A stretch of DNA of 64,000 nucleotides. Source: Liolophura sinensis. Taxonomy: Eukaryota > Mollusca > Polyplacophora > Chitonida > Chitonidae. Both the position numbers and the translations under genes were made by a program. The stretch spans positions 21,651,788-21,715,787 of the forward strand of contig NC_088302.1 of the NCBI RefSeq assembly GCF_032854445.1, given 5' to 3'. Of this stretch, positions 35,110-46,980 are shown one piece after another. Position 1 is the first letter of the stretch. Every line of letters begins with the position of its first letter. Below the pieces are notes generated by a model. The model saw only the letters and a program-made list of their open reading frames with translations, was not told the DNA's origin and ran no database searches.

Positions 35110-36074
35110 CTAGAATGCTATAATTACGTAATATACAGAGATTCTAACAGTTTGAAATTATTGAATGCGATTATTTGTTTACTTTTGTTGTAATATGTAA
35201 ATTAGATTGTGGGACTTTTTAGTTATAATTATTATAATCACAATGGCGGACATTAAAGAAACTTCTATTTATGCCTGGTCACGTGTGTAAAGAAATGTCC
35301 ATCCATAAACCATTACAGAGATGCTGTTCTGTTGAGAATGGAACCAAATAAACGCCTTAGTAGGTAAAGAAAACATTCTTATTATTTATAATAGTTAACA
35401 ATTAAACCTCTGGACGCATACTTTGGCGTACAATCCGACTGAGCTAAAAATGATTTGTTACCTGTGGGCAAATGCCTGACTTACCCGACCTTACGTCGGA
35501 ACAAAGAGTTCGAAGAATTCAAGCTGGGTATACTGATGTAGATAAATAAATTTATTTTAGAACATTGTTTTCGACGCTATAGCGATAAATCATAACGGAA
35601 GATTCAGAGTGGATGCAAAATCTGTGAATAAGAATAACTCAGCGAGACAGCTGAGACATTAATACACGATACGCTATAGAGTGGGAGTCCAGAAGCAGGC
35701 TGGTGTCTTTCTCGAATTCCAAGATGGCGACTTGTCATACTTATAGGTTGAACTTTGCAGACAGTAGGCCTGTATATACATATATCTTCGCTTGAATACG
35801 GTCAAATCTTTGTTTCTTCAGTAATACATATGTGGATTTGGTTGAAATTGTGTGCTTGTCACCATCGTTAAATTTAACGATGCTCTTTGAGATTCTCATT
35901 TCGAACCAGCCCGAAGTCGAAATATTCTGAACAGCCATCGAAAGTAGGAAATATATTAGTGTCTTTGTCACATAGCGTTTCGGTGAACCACTTCGGCGTG
36001 TTTAAAAAACAGCAATCGGTATTTCACGTATCACACCCCAAATGATACATAGCAAGGCCATCATGCATGTTCTC
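35110..36074. other. No gene recognised
   Basis: AT-rich sequence; nothing supported. Confidence 0.45.
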
Positions 36075-36130
36075 GTCGTCATACGACTGAAAAATTCTTA
36101 AATACATCGGTAAACCCTAAGCACTCACTC
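36075..36130 (+). repeat. SINE group B 3' end
   Basis: CGTCATACGACTGAAAAATT, CTTAAATACATCGGTAAACC and CTAAGCACTCACTCACGC match the group B terminus. Confidence 0.65.
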
Positions 36131-36439
36131 ACGCATGCTTGCTCGCGATACGTCACTTTGAATAAACAATGCATCACGTGAGTTGGCAAACTCGACGTCT
36201 GCCATTTTGAATGGAAGAATTGCAAAAGGAAGCAGCCCTGTGCTTTAAATATTTTTTCCGAAAATGCCTTTTAGATTATTTTTTATTTTGTTGAATACAG
36301 CACACATATTCTTTTAATCAACATAAACATTGTATTACAGACTAACAGGATGTTGAGTTGAATATGATTATTGTGGTATAATAACGGCATATTGAAATTC
36401 AGTACGAATTTATACAGTGTATATAAATCTAGCATGTAA
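36131..36439. other. No gene recognised; MITE-like remnant
   Basis: Around 36290-36420 the motifs ATTCTTTTAATCAACATAAA and AACAGGATGTTGAGTTGAAT resemble the interior of the MITE-like elements, but no inverted ends were seen. Confidence 0.3.
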
Positions 36440-36560
36440 GGCTATGTTTGTCTTCCAGACTCTAGAACACACACACGAGGTGTGAGTTCAATTCCGGCCT
36501 TTGTCAGGGGCTCAGTGTGGATTCCCCCGTTCTGACTGTTCGTAGGCCTGGGTGACAATG
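36440..36560 (+). repeat. SINE head fragment, probably group B
   Basis: GAGGTGTGAGTTCAATTCCG is a B-box-like sequence, followed by GCCTTTGTCAGGGGCTCAGTG and GGATTCCCCCGTTCTG. The A-box side is not clear. Confidence 0.5.
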
Positions 36561-36781
36561 CACGATTAACGACGATCGTGTAACCGTTTTCAAGTCTAAC
36601 TTGCCTTCATGACAATTACCAGGGGCTGACAATTCTTGGCTAAATATTCAACTCCTTATAACCTTATAACCTTTGAACTTCAAACACAAAAACGCTCGTT
36701 GGAATACATGCAAGCTTAATACTGTGTAAGGTGTCAGAATGATAGGCAACTATACGTTATCGATACAAACACATAATATCG

Positions 36782-37036
36782 ATTTATTTATTTATTTGAT
36801 TGGTGTTTTACGCTTCATCCTCAAGTATATTTCACTTACACGACGGCGACTAGCATTATGGTGGGAGGGAACCAAGCAGAGCCCGGTGGAAAAACCACGA
36901 CCATCCACCGGTTGCTGGCAGTCCTTCCCACGTATGGCCAGAATAGAAGCCATTATGAGCTGGACTTGAACTCAAAGCGACGGCATTGGGAGGAAGCTCC
37001 TGTGGCACGCTAACCACCTCGGCCACGGAGATCCCT
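36782..37036 (-). repeat. SINE group A, near full length
   Basis: Minus-orientation copy from (TTTA)n and TTTGATTGGTGTTTTACGC through CTAGCATTATGGTGGGAGGG and GAGCTGGACTTGAACTC (inverted B box) to CCTCGGCCACGGAGATCCC (inverted A-box side). Confidence 0.92.
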
Positions 37037-37871
37037 CATGTACTACAGTTTCAAGACTATGGCTTGGTATATGCATCGCATATGATAACTCATTCACTTA
37101 AAGCTATTTATCGAATTAAATTTCATCAAGCAAACAAAATCTCGCTGACTAATAACGGTGATCGTGGGTTTTGTTCGATGCCCGCGCAAAAATATCCTCT
37201 GAATCTATATAAACCAACGGGCTCCTGCGGTGTGAGTTCGGCGGGAAGACCTCGTTGGAGTTAGATTGCCACGGGATGTGAGACTTTGCTATCCTCTGGC
37301 GGCTGTCAGTTGTCCAATCTATACAAGTGGCACGAGACTCGCTCTCCGCCGGTACCATGGCCCTCATTGGGCGAAGTGTTCAGTGTATCGATTCGGATAA
37401 TAAACTGTGCCCGGCTATACCAGCAAAACGTGATGCCTCATATAGTCAACTCGCCAATTTACCTAATTCAAGAAACATCGTAGATTTGTATAGCCTTTAC
37501 ATGCGTATAGATCACAAAGACATTTGTCGAGTTTCATAAAATGATGATGTTGAAAGCAATCATGATACGTGATCATAACTCTTTTTTTCTATTTGACCAT
37601 CACAAGTTCCTCTGAGAAATTCTGTGTAAGACACCCCCCCTCCCTCCACCCTCAGAATCATGTATCCACGTGAAACGCTTTAGACGGTTTCTCGCAAGGA
37701 GTTGGAGATGAACGGCATAAATTTTTTGACGTCTATATCTTTAACTTAGACCTAAAGCCACACAAGTGCGAGTCAAAGCGACAGTATGACATATTGGTTA
37801 ACCGCTGGTATCCGAATTTCTCGACGTATATAGATTTATCAAAGTAAAAAAAAACTGTGACATTGTATCTG
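37037..37871. other. No gene recognised
   Basis: Mixed composition with short overlapping frames only; nothing supported. Confidence 0.4.
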
Positions 37872-38008
37872 AAGATGGTTTTGGGTTTTGAGTTTCTCCT
37901 GGGCTCTGTCTGGTTCCCTCCACCATGCATAATGGTGGCCACCGACGTATAAGCGAAATATTCTTGAGCAGGGCATAAAAACACCAATGAAATAAATAAA
38001 TAAATAAT
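37872..38008 (+). repeat. SINE group A, 3' half
   Basis: Plus-orientation copy: CCTGGGCTCTGTCTGGTTCC, CATAATGGTGGCCACCGACG, GAAATATTCTTGAGCAGGGC and an (AAAT)n tail of AAATAAATAAATAAATAA. Confidence 0.9.
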
Positions 38009-39090
38009 GACTGCAACCATGTTTTTGCTTTTCTGTTTTCTGGACAATGTGGTGTTCTTAAACGTTTTATCGCGGCTGCAAGTGGATAGTGAATGCTGTA
38101 GCCAGGACATGAGCGTATTGAAAGCTTCATGGCTTTTACACTTACTTTTAGAGGGTTTACACGGACAATTGTGAAATGGTTAAATACGTCATAGGGGAAA
38201 AGTACAATTCTTGTAATACTTTTGCGGTATAATTAAGACCTCTATTAATCATGCCTCTATTTCTACTAAAAATGGTCGAATATCATAAACTTTTGCTTAT
38301 TATCACTGCGTCTGATCTATTTACAGAAAATGACATACTGTGCTAGAAGTCTTTGACTTAATAGTTACTTAATCTCACACAAAAATATTTCTGAATCTCT
38401 GAAAATATGTGCAACCTTCACACAATTACACTACGATTTCAGGTCTTAATGGGCCTTTAGAAGTTCAGCTCCGCTTCTTCCGCCAAATCACTCTGTATTG
38501 TCCTACTGACAGGGACTATGTGCTTGTATTCTTACGCTTGATGGCTATTTCCGTCCACTTCTTTGTCCAGTGTAATGGAGTTCTTCTGTTTCTTTGCCTA
38601 TTATGACTTGTGAGAGATATTAAAGTATAAAATCAATCAACGCAGCCGGGCACTGTCAGGAGAAGTCGAGTTTCTGGTAGCGGCGTCTGCTCCAGCCCAA
38701 TAATTGGCGCTCGGAACGGTTGCTTGTAATCACCCATCGGCATTCACTACTGGTGCAGGATGTTTTCTTGTCAGGTCTTGGGAGTTGCCAGGATGTAATT
38801 CTGAGCGGTGACATTGAAGACACCGCATGAAAGGCGTGGAGATAGCTCTAGAAACACAGCTATATAGCAGCAGCTCGTCTCTGTTTGACCGGTTGTGTCC
38901 CTGGCACCGCATTGACTACCGTAGACAAAAAAAGTCATAGCCAACACTGACTGTGCGAGGAATCATGCTAAATGTGACAGTTTCTTAAAGTACTTTATGA
39001 TTTATCCCACTCCTATGTGCGTCGATCGATCAAGCTTTAATTCGCACTGTAGATGATGTATATTAATCCAACGGATGCCTTTTGACTCCA
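38009..39090. other. No gene recognised
   Basis: No supported feature. Confidence 0.45.
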
Positions 39091-39350
39091 CTCATGTGTA
39101 TATTGCCTTGTAGCAATGATCATGTGCGTATTGCCTCGTAGCAATGATCATGTGCATATTGCCTTGTAGCAATGATCATGTCCATATTGCCTTGTATCAA
39201 TGATCATGTGCATATTGCCTTGTAGCAATGATCATGTCCATATTGCCTTGTATCAATGATCTTGTGTATATTGCATTGTAGGAATGGTCACGAGCATATT
39301 GCCTTGTGGCAATGATCGTGGGCATATTGCCGTGTAACAATGATCAAGGG
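39091..39350 (+). repeat. 28-bp minisatellite
   Basis: About nine copies of ATGATCATGTGCATATTGCC, then TTGTAGCA, with a strict 28-bp period. Most units carry the palindrome TGATCA. Confidence 0.93.
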
Positions 39351-40000
39351 TATAAAGGCGTTGGTTGTCATGAACAGTCACTTTCATTGTTGTTTACGGT
39401 TACATTTCCGTTCATTTCTATTCCAAGGTACATTTCCGTCATGAAACAGTTGTTTACGCGGAAGCTTATAGGCCAGGACATACTTTTAACACGGCAGATA
39501 CGTATAGTACAAGAATGGGACACCTTATGCAACCTGAAACGAGTGTGAAAGAATAGTTACAAGAATTTTAATGCCAAGATATTTCATTAGTCATTTTGTT
39601 TTTCGTATAATTTATTCAATACCTTTGTTCTGAGTATTGTAACTTTATACAGGCAGTGTCATGTTCGCTATTATTCTGTTGTAAATATAAAGAAAAGATG
39701 CCTTGACAGAATAAGTAGGACCTATAGGATGTAAGAATATATCCTGTGTGTGACCTGTATGAAACTTGCAAATTTTATCACAATTTGGCACATTTATAAT
39801 TGCAGAATTATCTTTTTGCAACACCATACAGTGTGAAATGCAAGAAAAGCGTACCACTGTGCTACATGATGTTGCCTTTGTGATCTATAGCTGTAGGGGG
39901 GAATACCAGCCGGAGATCGATCCGCCGCGTCTGCAGTGAAGTCCACTTTCGGTCACAAAAGGCCATCACCGCGAATTTTGTCAAAACAGACCCGACCACG
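39351..40000. other. No gene recognised
   Basis: AT-rich sequence; nothing supported. Confidence 0.4.
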
Positions 40001-40655
40001 TGCATCTAACCTCCAGATACAAGCTCTCAACTAGCCATTACATCTGAACCCCCGGGCTGATTGCCTTTCCTAAAGAAAAACGTAAACAGCAGCGATTTGA
40101 TTGCTTAAAGCGTCTGAAAATATCGTCTTGAAGAGAAAACCGCCGTTATCACGGTCGGCCGGCAGCAAGCAGCGTGTGGAAGTGGTTGTTTGGAACAGAA
40201 GAGCTGGGAGCAGCGAGGCGAGTGATGGATATTGTTCGAATTCACACCGATATTCATAGACCGTTGGAGGAGCTCAATGCGATAACGTGTTCATGAAATT
40301 GACGTGATGAACTGGATGGGTGTCGGACAAGATCCCCGGGCCCTGGGCCCGCCGGATCCACAGTGTGTAGAGTGTGCGCATGGGTGATGTCAGCCCCGCA
40401 TAACAAACCATCACCCCCGAAAACCCCTTCCACTACTGATGACTCGATTACACTCAATTGGCAGACCTAATCTGTTCAGTCAGGCCGCACGATATTCTCT
40501 CATGCTTCTGACATTAATTATTAGACTGAGGCCTGCCTGCAGCCCTCTCAAATGTTGAGAGTTTGTACCGTGTTCTATTGATCACCGGAGCCGGCGCAAG
40601 GGCCACGAAACCACATCAGCTCAGTCAGATTTAGGCAATAAATTTCTAGAGGTTG
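40001..40655. promoter_or_regulatory. Repeat-free, GC-richer island
   Basis: About 650 bp of balanced, non-repetitive sequence, including CCCCGGGCCCTGGGCCCGCC and an ATTAATTATTAGAC homeodomain-type cluster. A Kozak-like GTCGCCATGG follows at 40655, but the short frame after it runs into repeats. Candidate conserved regulatory element, judged on composition alone. Confidence 0.22.
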
Positions 40656-40739
40656 TCGCCATGGCCATCCTCCGATATCTAACGATGCCCTGTAGGGGAA
40701 CAAGCACAAGCACGATCGAGATGACAATAACAACAGGGT

Positions 40740-41400
40740 TAAAGATTTATACTTGTACCGAATTCAGTGGTAATTACACCTCATCCGGGGCATTCGCTTT
40801 TATATACAGACCCGATGTTCTTAAAAAAGCGAAATATTACACCTGCAAATTCAGCAAGTCAACTAAAGGGACTTTGACTTCCTACTACAAATAAACCTAC
40901 TAACAAAAAGGGCAGACGACAAGCTAAATGTAGAACTGGAGAGTAAGAAATGAAATTCTTAAAAGCGAATTCCTATAGAAGCTTCCAATACGCTTCCGTC
41001 TATAGACAAGGAGAACGGAATAAAAGTTTAAATGTAAACTGACGAGCAAGTTCCATAATTATGAACGCATAATGTTATTGTTCCAAGTTCCGAAAATCAA
41101 CTTCACGTGACTTCCTGGTCAGAACGAATAGACAAAAGGTGATAGACGAAAACCTAAACGTAAGACGAATGAGACCTTGTATTCTTAAAAAAGAAATGTT
41201 ATACCTATACTTAAGCCAACGGTAAAATACACCCCCATATATATACCTATGGACAATAAGAAGAGACAAGAAGTTACATGTAAAAAGACGAATATGTAAA
41301 ATCCGGAATTCTGTTTGGGTTTCCTGATTCAAATATATCTATGTACACCTAGACAAGGGAATAGACGAGAAGTTAAGGCACAGAATTTTTTAAAACGATC
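40740..41400 (+). repeat. Degenerate tandem repeat, period about 120 bp
   Basis: Segments such as TTCTTAAAAAAGCGAAATAT (40819) and TTCTTAAAAAAGAAATGTTA (41181) recur, with GACGAAAACCTAAACGTAAG-like pieces between them. Their spacing (362 bp) fits three units of about 120 bp. The divergence is high. Confidence 0.45.
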
Positions 41401-41404
41401 GAGT

Positions 41405-41600
41405 GATTAATTGACTGATTTGATTGAATGGTGTTTTAACGCCATCCTTAAGAAACTTCAGGTAATTATAAGGCGTTTGTGGGTGGAGTAAACCGATATG
41501 CATGCCCGGGGTATATAAACGATCGACCTTCGTGATGAAGGTTCTTCAAAGCGAAATGTCATGCGTATTCAGGTCAGCTCGTATACGCGATTCCCTGATC
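41405..41600 (-). repeat. SINE group C
   Basis: Minus orientation: TTTGATTGAATGGTGTTTTA, CGCCATCCTTAAGAAACTTC, GGGTGGAGTAAACCG and GCCCGGGGTATATAAACGAT. It matches the 52.5-kb copy in GCCCGGGGTA...ACGATCG. Confidence 0.6.
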
Positions 41601-41999
41601 GGAATACACATCCGTCGTAGACTTATATATAAATACATTGAATGGACCAGAAAGTAAATATAAAATGACGAGGAAGAGTCAAACAGGGTTACCACTAATT
41701 GCGTGCAATAGGTATTAAGTCTGTTTTATTATGGCATTTGTATTCCACCTCGTAATGGTTTAATATACAGGCAATAAATTTGATTGACTTAGGAGATTAT
41801 GCCCCACAAAAAACTTTATAAGCCACGTGATGTACGATTAAATGTAGATTAGGTGTAACATGAAAGTCATAATAAAACTTTGAATTTTAATCTTTAAATA
41901 CGCCCTCAACAATTTAAATTCAGCGCACTCGTGATTTGCATAAGCATTTTTATTTTGTCCAACTAATTATTGTTTGTTACTTATAAATACCTTGTACAG
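41601..41999. other. No gene recognised
   Basis: AT-rich; the last 50 bases are pyrimidine-rich and lead into a possible splice acceptor. Confidence 0.4.
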
Positions 42000-42218
42000 A
42001 AGAAGAAGGCAAAAAGTAGAAGAAGACAGCGTGGTATACGACGCTCGTAGTTTCATGCAGGTTTTAGATAATATTCATTTGAGAATCGAAGGTTACCAGC
42101 AGGCAAGTGGAAGAACAAGATATTCTATTGATATTGATGATCTGGCGATGACAACAGGATTAACCTTTTCATTCTCTTGTGTGTACACACAAGGACATCC
42201 TTCGAATGCTGCATATAG
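42000..42218 (+). CDS. Possible internal exon of an unknown gene
   Basis: A 219-bp stretch with an acceptor-like TACCTTGTACAG before it and a donor-like ATAG/GTAATG after it. One plus-strand frame is open throughout and encodes about 73 residues of complex composition (basic start, then SFMQVLDNIHLRIEGYQQ and SIDIDDLAMTTGL). The length is divisible by three and both ends fall in phase 2, as for a skippable exon. No family was recognised and no partner exon was found nearby, so this remains a prediction from splice signals and composition. Confidence 0.22.
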
Positions 42219-42759
42219 GTAATGTCGTTGTATTCACTGGACGCCCTCCGCTTCCCAGATTCATTTGACGGCATGCAAAGACTTCATTTTGGAAGGATCA
42301 GACTAAGGTCGGGTGGCATACACCTTACGATTAACGATTTTGGTATACTTTTTTAAACCAAACACCTCACCGCAGCTAATACTAGTACTGTTGACCTATT
42401 TAGATGGCTGCGCAGACAGATTGTCATCGTGAGGTAGAGGAAAAAAAAAACAAACTTAAAATGCCATAGAACTATACCCCAAATCTCCTTCATCTCACAG
42501 CCGAATTTTCCAGTAGAAGTTTGTCATAAAACAAATAACCCTGTTAGATTCGACCCTGTGACGTTAATGACAAACCAAAGGAGCAGCACCATAGATCTTG
42601 CTAGAATGGGAGCCCAATGTGTTTTTTTTAAATAATGATGTGCTCAAGGAAAGAAGATGCAGGATATTCTTCTCTCCATAATTTCCTAACAACATTGCAA
42701 AATACATGGCGATATTGAGGAAGTGGAAATGTCTGAGACAAGGCAAAATCTTCCAGTTT
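42219..42759. other. No gene recognised
   Basis: No supported feature. Confidence 0.4.
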
Positions 42760-43205
42760 TAAAATAAGGTGGAATTTCGAAGCACGATTACAACACACGA
42801 TATTCCAAACAGCTGGGAGCACCTTGGTGGATATATTACAGCATGCATGATGACATCCGTGAAAAACATACCCTATGGTATAAGGAATACCACATAGAAA
42901 TATAGCAGCATATACTATACGAAATACCCAAGCATAGCTTGGCAGTACCATACCAACACATTCTATACACAACGCAACTTGGCGGCAAGATTGCAACATA
43001 TATATGCTACACTGAACAATCAAACGCAACTCAGCGGTAAGATTACAACATATGCTATACTGCACAGCCAAGCGTAAATTTGCAGTAAGATTACCACATA
43101 TGCTATACCAAATAGCAAAGCGCAACTAGAAAGTAAGATTACAACATTTGCTGAACCAAATGGCCTAGCGCAACTTGTCAGCAAGGTTACAACGCATGCC
43201 ATTTA
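42760..43205 (+). repeat. 48-bp minisatellite
   Basis: About nine diverged copies of AGATTACAACATATGCTATA, then CTGCACAGCCAAGCGTAAAT, then TTGCAGTA; the right half is clearest. A minus-strand frame of 165 residues is a by-product of the 16-codon period. Confidence 0.85.
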
Positions 43206-43675
43206 TCTGATGCTGAATTTTTTAAAAAAATATCCTCGTTCCATTATTGTGAGGAGCTAAATGTGTGTTATGAAGTGTAAACGCATTATCGATGATTTTC
43301 AAACTCATGAAAATGTGACATCCTCTCATTTTTAAGAAATTGGTGACAGGAGACAGGCGGTTTCTTTATGTGGCCGTATGCTTAGCCATGATTTCTTCTC
43401 GCCGGTACCAAATTCCACGCACACGGGAGGACACCTAGGAGCTATTTAAACACTACAACCCAAATGTGCATCACTGTAATGGTCATATAGTTGCTTTAAG
43501 CATTTCAATGCCCAGGCTTTATACAACAAAGTACCTTTTGAATGTTTGAAACAACAATAAAACAAGTTATAACATTTTGTTTTTTTTATACTACTTTAGA
43601 CTTTTATATTATATCAGCCGAATGATACATCGACGTTGTATGCGAACAGAACCCTGTTCTTGTGGAAGTAGTAGA
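43206..43675. other. No gene recognised
   Basis: AT-rich; nothing supported. Confidence 0.4.
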
Positions 43676-43936
43676 ACCTCCGTGGCCCAGTGGTTAGCGC
43701 GCTAGCGCAGCAGAATGGCCCAGGAGGCTCTTACCAATTCGGTTGCTGTGAGTTCAAGTACAGCTCATGCTGGCTTCCTCGCCGGTCGTACTTGGGGTGA
43801 TCTGTCATCAACATGCGGATGGTCTTAGGTTTTCCCCGAACACTGCCAGGTTTCCTCTCGCCATGATGCTGACCACCGATGCATAAGTGAAATATTCTTG
43901 AGTACGGTGTACAACATAAATCAAATAAATACATGA
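43676..43936 (+). repeat. SINE group A, full-length reference copy
   Basis: The best plus-orientation copy. The tRNA-like head has A box TGGCCCAGTGGTTAG and B box GTGAGTTCAAGTAC. The body follows (CATGCTGGCTTCCTCGCCGG, TTTCCTCTCGCCATGATGCT), then the 3' end GAAATATTCTTGAGTACGGT and the tail CAAATAAATACA. The architecture (Pol III head, conserved body, LINE-type 3' end, AAAT tail) is that of a tRNA-derived SINE; a relation to MetaSINEs is possible but unchecked. Confidence 0.93.
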
Positions 43937-44179
43937 AGTGTAGGAATGTTGTTTGTTGGATGCACATTTAGCTTAACAAGTCGCCTTATATCTCACTGGT
44001 GGGGAACTTAATTTGTTGTTCAACGGTGTAAAGTATGCTCTGTGTAAGGTCGGCACTTAGTGAAACCAGTGAACCGTGACGACGAGTTAGTATGTGATTG
44101 TAGACGCTGCACAGGTGTATAATTCAGTCTCTGTGCCGCGAATTAAGTCCTGAAAAAAATACACCACGCGGTTACACAT
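43937..44179. other. No gene recognised
   Basis: No supported feature. Confidence 0.4.
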
Positions 44180-44480
44180 CCACACAATGTAGAGTCCATC
44201 CACAAATCAAGCGAGTTATGGCCGCGTTGGTTTTACTGCCGATTATTGCCGATTGGCAATGGCGTTAATGATGCTGGTGGCACTGGGGGTGTGCAGGGAG
44301 AACAGACTGCCTTGACCCTCCCCCTTCTCCGGCCCCTAGACGGGCCTCAAACAAGCGACATGTAGAGAACGCCAAAACATTAACACATCCGAGATCGACG
44401 TGCCAAAGCACAACCGCTCCCCACGACTCGAGGCAAATTTCCATTAATCGACTGGGCTAAGTTCTTTCCATACGAATTAC
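44180..44480. promoter_or_regulatory. Repeat-free, GC-richer island
   Basis: Balanced, non-repetitive sequence containing GCCGATTATTGCCGATTGGC, AATGGCGTTAATGATGC and TTCCATTAATCGAC (homeodomain-type TAAT sites). No open frame fits. Candidate conserved element on composition only. Confidence 0.2.
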
Positions 44481-44844
44481 TGTGGAATAATACAAGGCTT
44501 GCTGCCCTTGATTCACCCGGGAAGAATGTGTGAAAAACGACAGCCCTCAAGTCATTATTTGTTTCTTTTCGCCATAGACAGTTTTGCTCAGTTCTCCTTC
44601 AGCGACGAGTCCATTGCAACAAAAGGGGCGATGGGTTTTTGTTGTTCGGTAAAATGCACTTACAAGCATTATGATCCCTGTTTGGAAAAAGATAATCTCC
44701 CCCCAGCATCTGCTACAGTGGGTACAATAAAGATTACATCGTTGTTTATGATCGTGGTCTAAATCATATCAATCGTGATATAAGTATGCCCATTTATCTG
44801 CTGTACATCATTCTAATATCTATACGTTTCATATTCGCTTGTCT

Positions 44845-46018
44845 CTCTGTCCCATGTCCACCAGCCTCATGTACATCTGTCCCATGTCCACCAGCCTCAT
44901 GTACATCTGTACCATGCCCACCAGCCTCATGTACATCTGTATCGTGTCCATCAGCCTCTTGTCCTTCTGTACTATGTCCATCAGCCTCTTGTCTCTCTGT
45001 ACTATGTTTATCAATGCCTTATCCGTCAGTACCATGTCCATAAGCCTCTTGTCCGTCTTTTCCATGTCCACCAGCTTCTTATCCATCTGTACTACGTCAG
45101 TCAGTCTCTAGTCCGTCTGTACCATGTACCTCAGTCTCTAGTCCGCCTGTACCATGTACCTCAGTCTCTTGTCCCCCTTTACCATGTCAATCAGCCTATT
45201 GTCCGCCTGTATCGTGTCCATCAGCCTCTTGTCCGTCTGTACCATGTACCTCAGTCTCTAGTCTGTCTGTACCATGTACCTCAGTCTCTTGTCCGCCTGT
45301 ACCACGTCAGTCAGCCTCTTGTCCGTCTATATCATGTCCATCAGCCTCTTGTCCGCCTGCACCATGTCAATCAGTCTCTTCTCCGTCTGTGCCACGTCCA
45401 TCAATCTCTTGTCCGTCTGTACCTTTTCCATCAGTCTGTTGCCCGTCTGTACCATGCCCAACAGCCTCTTGTACTGTGGCACGTCCATCGGCCTCTTTGT
45501 ATGTACCATATCCATCAGCATCTTGTTCGTCTGTACCATTATCACTAGTCTCTTGTTCGTCTCTGCCCTTCAACGTATAATCAGTCTGTACCATGTCCTG
45601 TATCATGTCTATTAGCCTCTTGTCCGTCTGTACCATGTCCATCAGCCTTTTGTTCGTTTGTACCATGTCCTTCAGCCTCTTGTCGGTCTGTACCATGCCT
45701 ACCAGCCTCTTGTCCGCCTGTACTATGTCTATCAGCCTGTTGTCCGTCTGTACCATATGTCCATCAGCCTTGTCCGTCTGGACCATATTCATCAGCCTCT
45801 TGTCCGTCTGTCACATGTCAACCAGTCTCTTGTCCCTATGTACCATAGCCAGTTGTCCGTCTATACCATGTCTGTCAGCCTCTTGCTGGTCTGCACCATG
45901 TCATCTTGTGCCTGTGTGTCTATCAGTCTATGGCTGTCACTCTGTTGTCTGTCTGTACCATAGTCTCTTGTCTGTGCCATGTTCACTAGCCTCTTGTTCA
46001 TCTATACCATGCCCATCA
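44845..46018 (+). repeat. 30-bp minisatellite array, about 38 copies
   Basis: Unit GTACCATGTCCATCAGCCTC, then TTGTCCGTCT, period 30, with clean and eroded copies intermixed. Both strands carry overlapping frames of ten-residue repeats (up to 164 residues), explained by the stop-free 30-bp unit and not called as genes. Confidence 0.95.
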
Positions 46019-46073
46019 AAGTCTTATATTTGTACACATGTAGTTTATGTTCGTGAGGCCATATGCCTGTCAA

Positions 46074-46162
46074 TCTTATTATTGTAATATCTTATTACTG
46101 TATTATTTTATTATCTTATTATTGTATTATCTTATTATTGTATTATCTTATTATTATACCGT
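46074..46162. repeat. AT-rich 16-bp tandem repeat
   Basis: About five copies of ATTATCTTATTATTGT. Confidence 0.85.
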
Positions 46163-46519
46163 CTTCAATATAATGTGTACATATCTTATGTCTTTTAGTT
46201 TCGTGTGTCCGCGATTGAAAAGTTTTCATTACCGGTACTTCAGTAAGATCACTGCGCAAGAGTCTCATTGTATAGGGGTGATAGCAAGCAACAATATTGT
46301 TGACGAGACGTTCTGAAATATTTTCACATTTTTTCATCTATATACATGTATGGCCTATACCATGATAATGTACTGTGCATACTTAGTTTCATTTAGAGAC
46401 CTGACACAAGTTGTAGCTAACAGCATGGAGATTAAACCCAAATAATCCCAGGCTTTGTTTTACATGCATTTCTCTCTAATAAGTTTAAATAGTCAAACAA
46501 GTTTACTTTTTTGAGCATT
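46163..46519. other. No gene recognised
   Basis: No supported feature. Confidence 0.4.
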
Positions 46520-46980
46520 CAGGGTGGCGTTGTAGTTGAACGTGACGGGGTGAGGTGACCAGGCGAGTGACGTGACGTTCTGCTGGCAGACACACGAAGG
46601 CTGGTGGTCATACAGGCGCGTTAGATCAACAGATCACATCAAACACTTCACCGTATGGCCTTAGCCCCCTGCTAAAATAAGTAAACAAACAGACAAGTAA
46701 ATACCTTGTTAAGTGTGATAGACATGCTTGGAGCCGTTGCCTTAATCACGTCAGCCTTCCAATCCCTACCGCCTCTGGACGCTTGAAGCGTCACCAGATC
46801 CGCGTAATTGTCAAGCGAATTACACGAGGTCAGTGGCCAATGGCGCTCGCCCCAAACCGACGACAAAAAGAAATATTTATCTTCTGACGCAAGTTGTTTA
46901 TAAATTTTATGCAGGGTGAGAAAGTCATTAAAACTCATTTTTTCGAACTGATTCATTGCCACTGCCCTGCACGGAGAAAC
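46520..46980. promoter_or_regulatory. Repeat-free, GC-richer island
   Basis: Includes a forkhead-type site in AAGTAAACAAACAGAC, CRE-like TGACGTGACG, and GTGGCCAATGGCG (CCAAT). A minus-strand frame of 96 residues (46672-46962) crosses it without recognised motifs. Candidate regulatory element or exon; weak evidence. Confidence 0.22.

Noticed and set aside
44786-46087. Frames of 85-164 residues on both strands
   Set aside because: Ten-residue repeats from the 30-bp array, open on both strands.
46672-46962. 96-residue minus-strand frame
   Set aside because: No recognised motif and no splice or promoter support; kept only as part of a candidate regulatory island.
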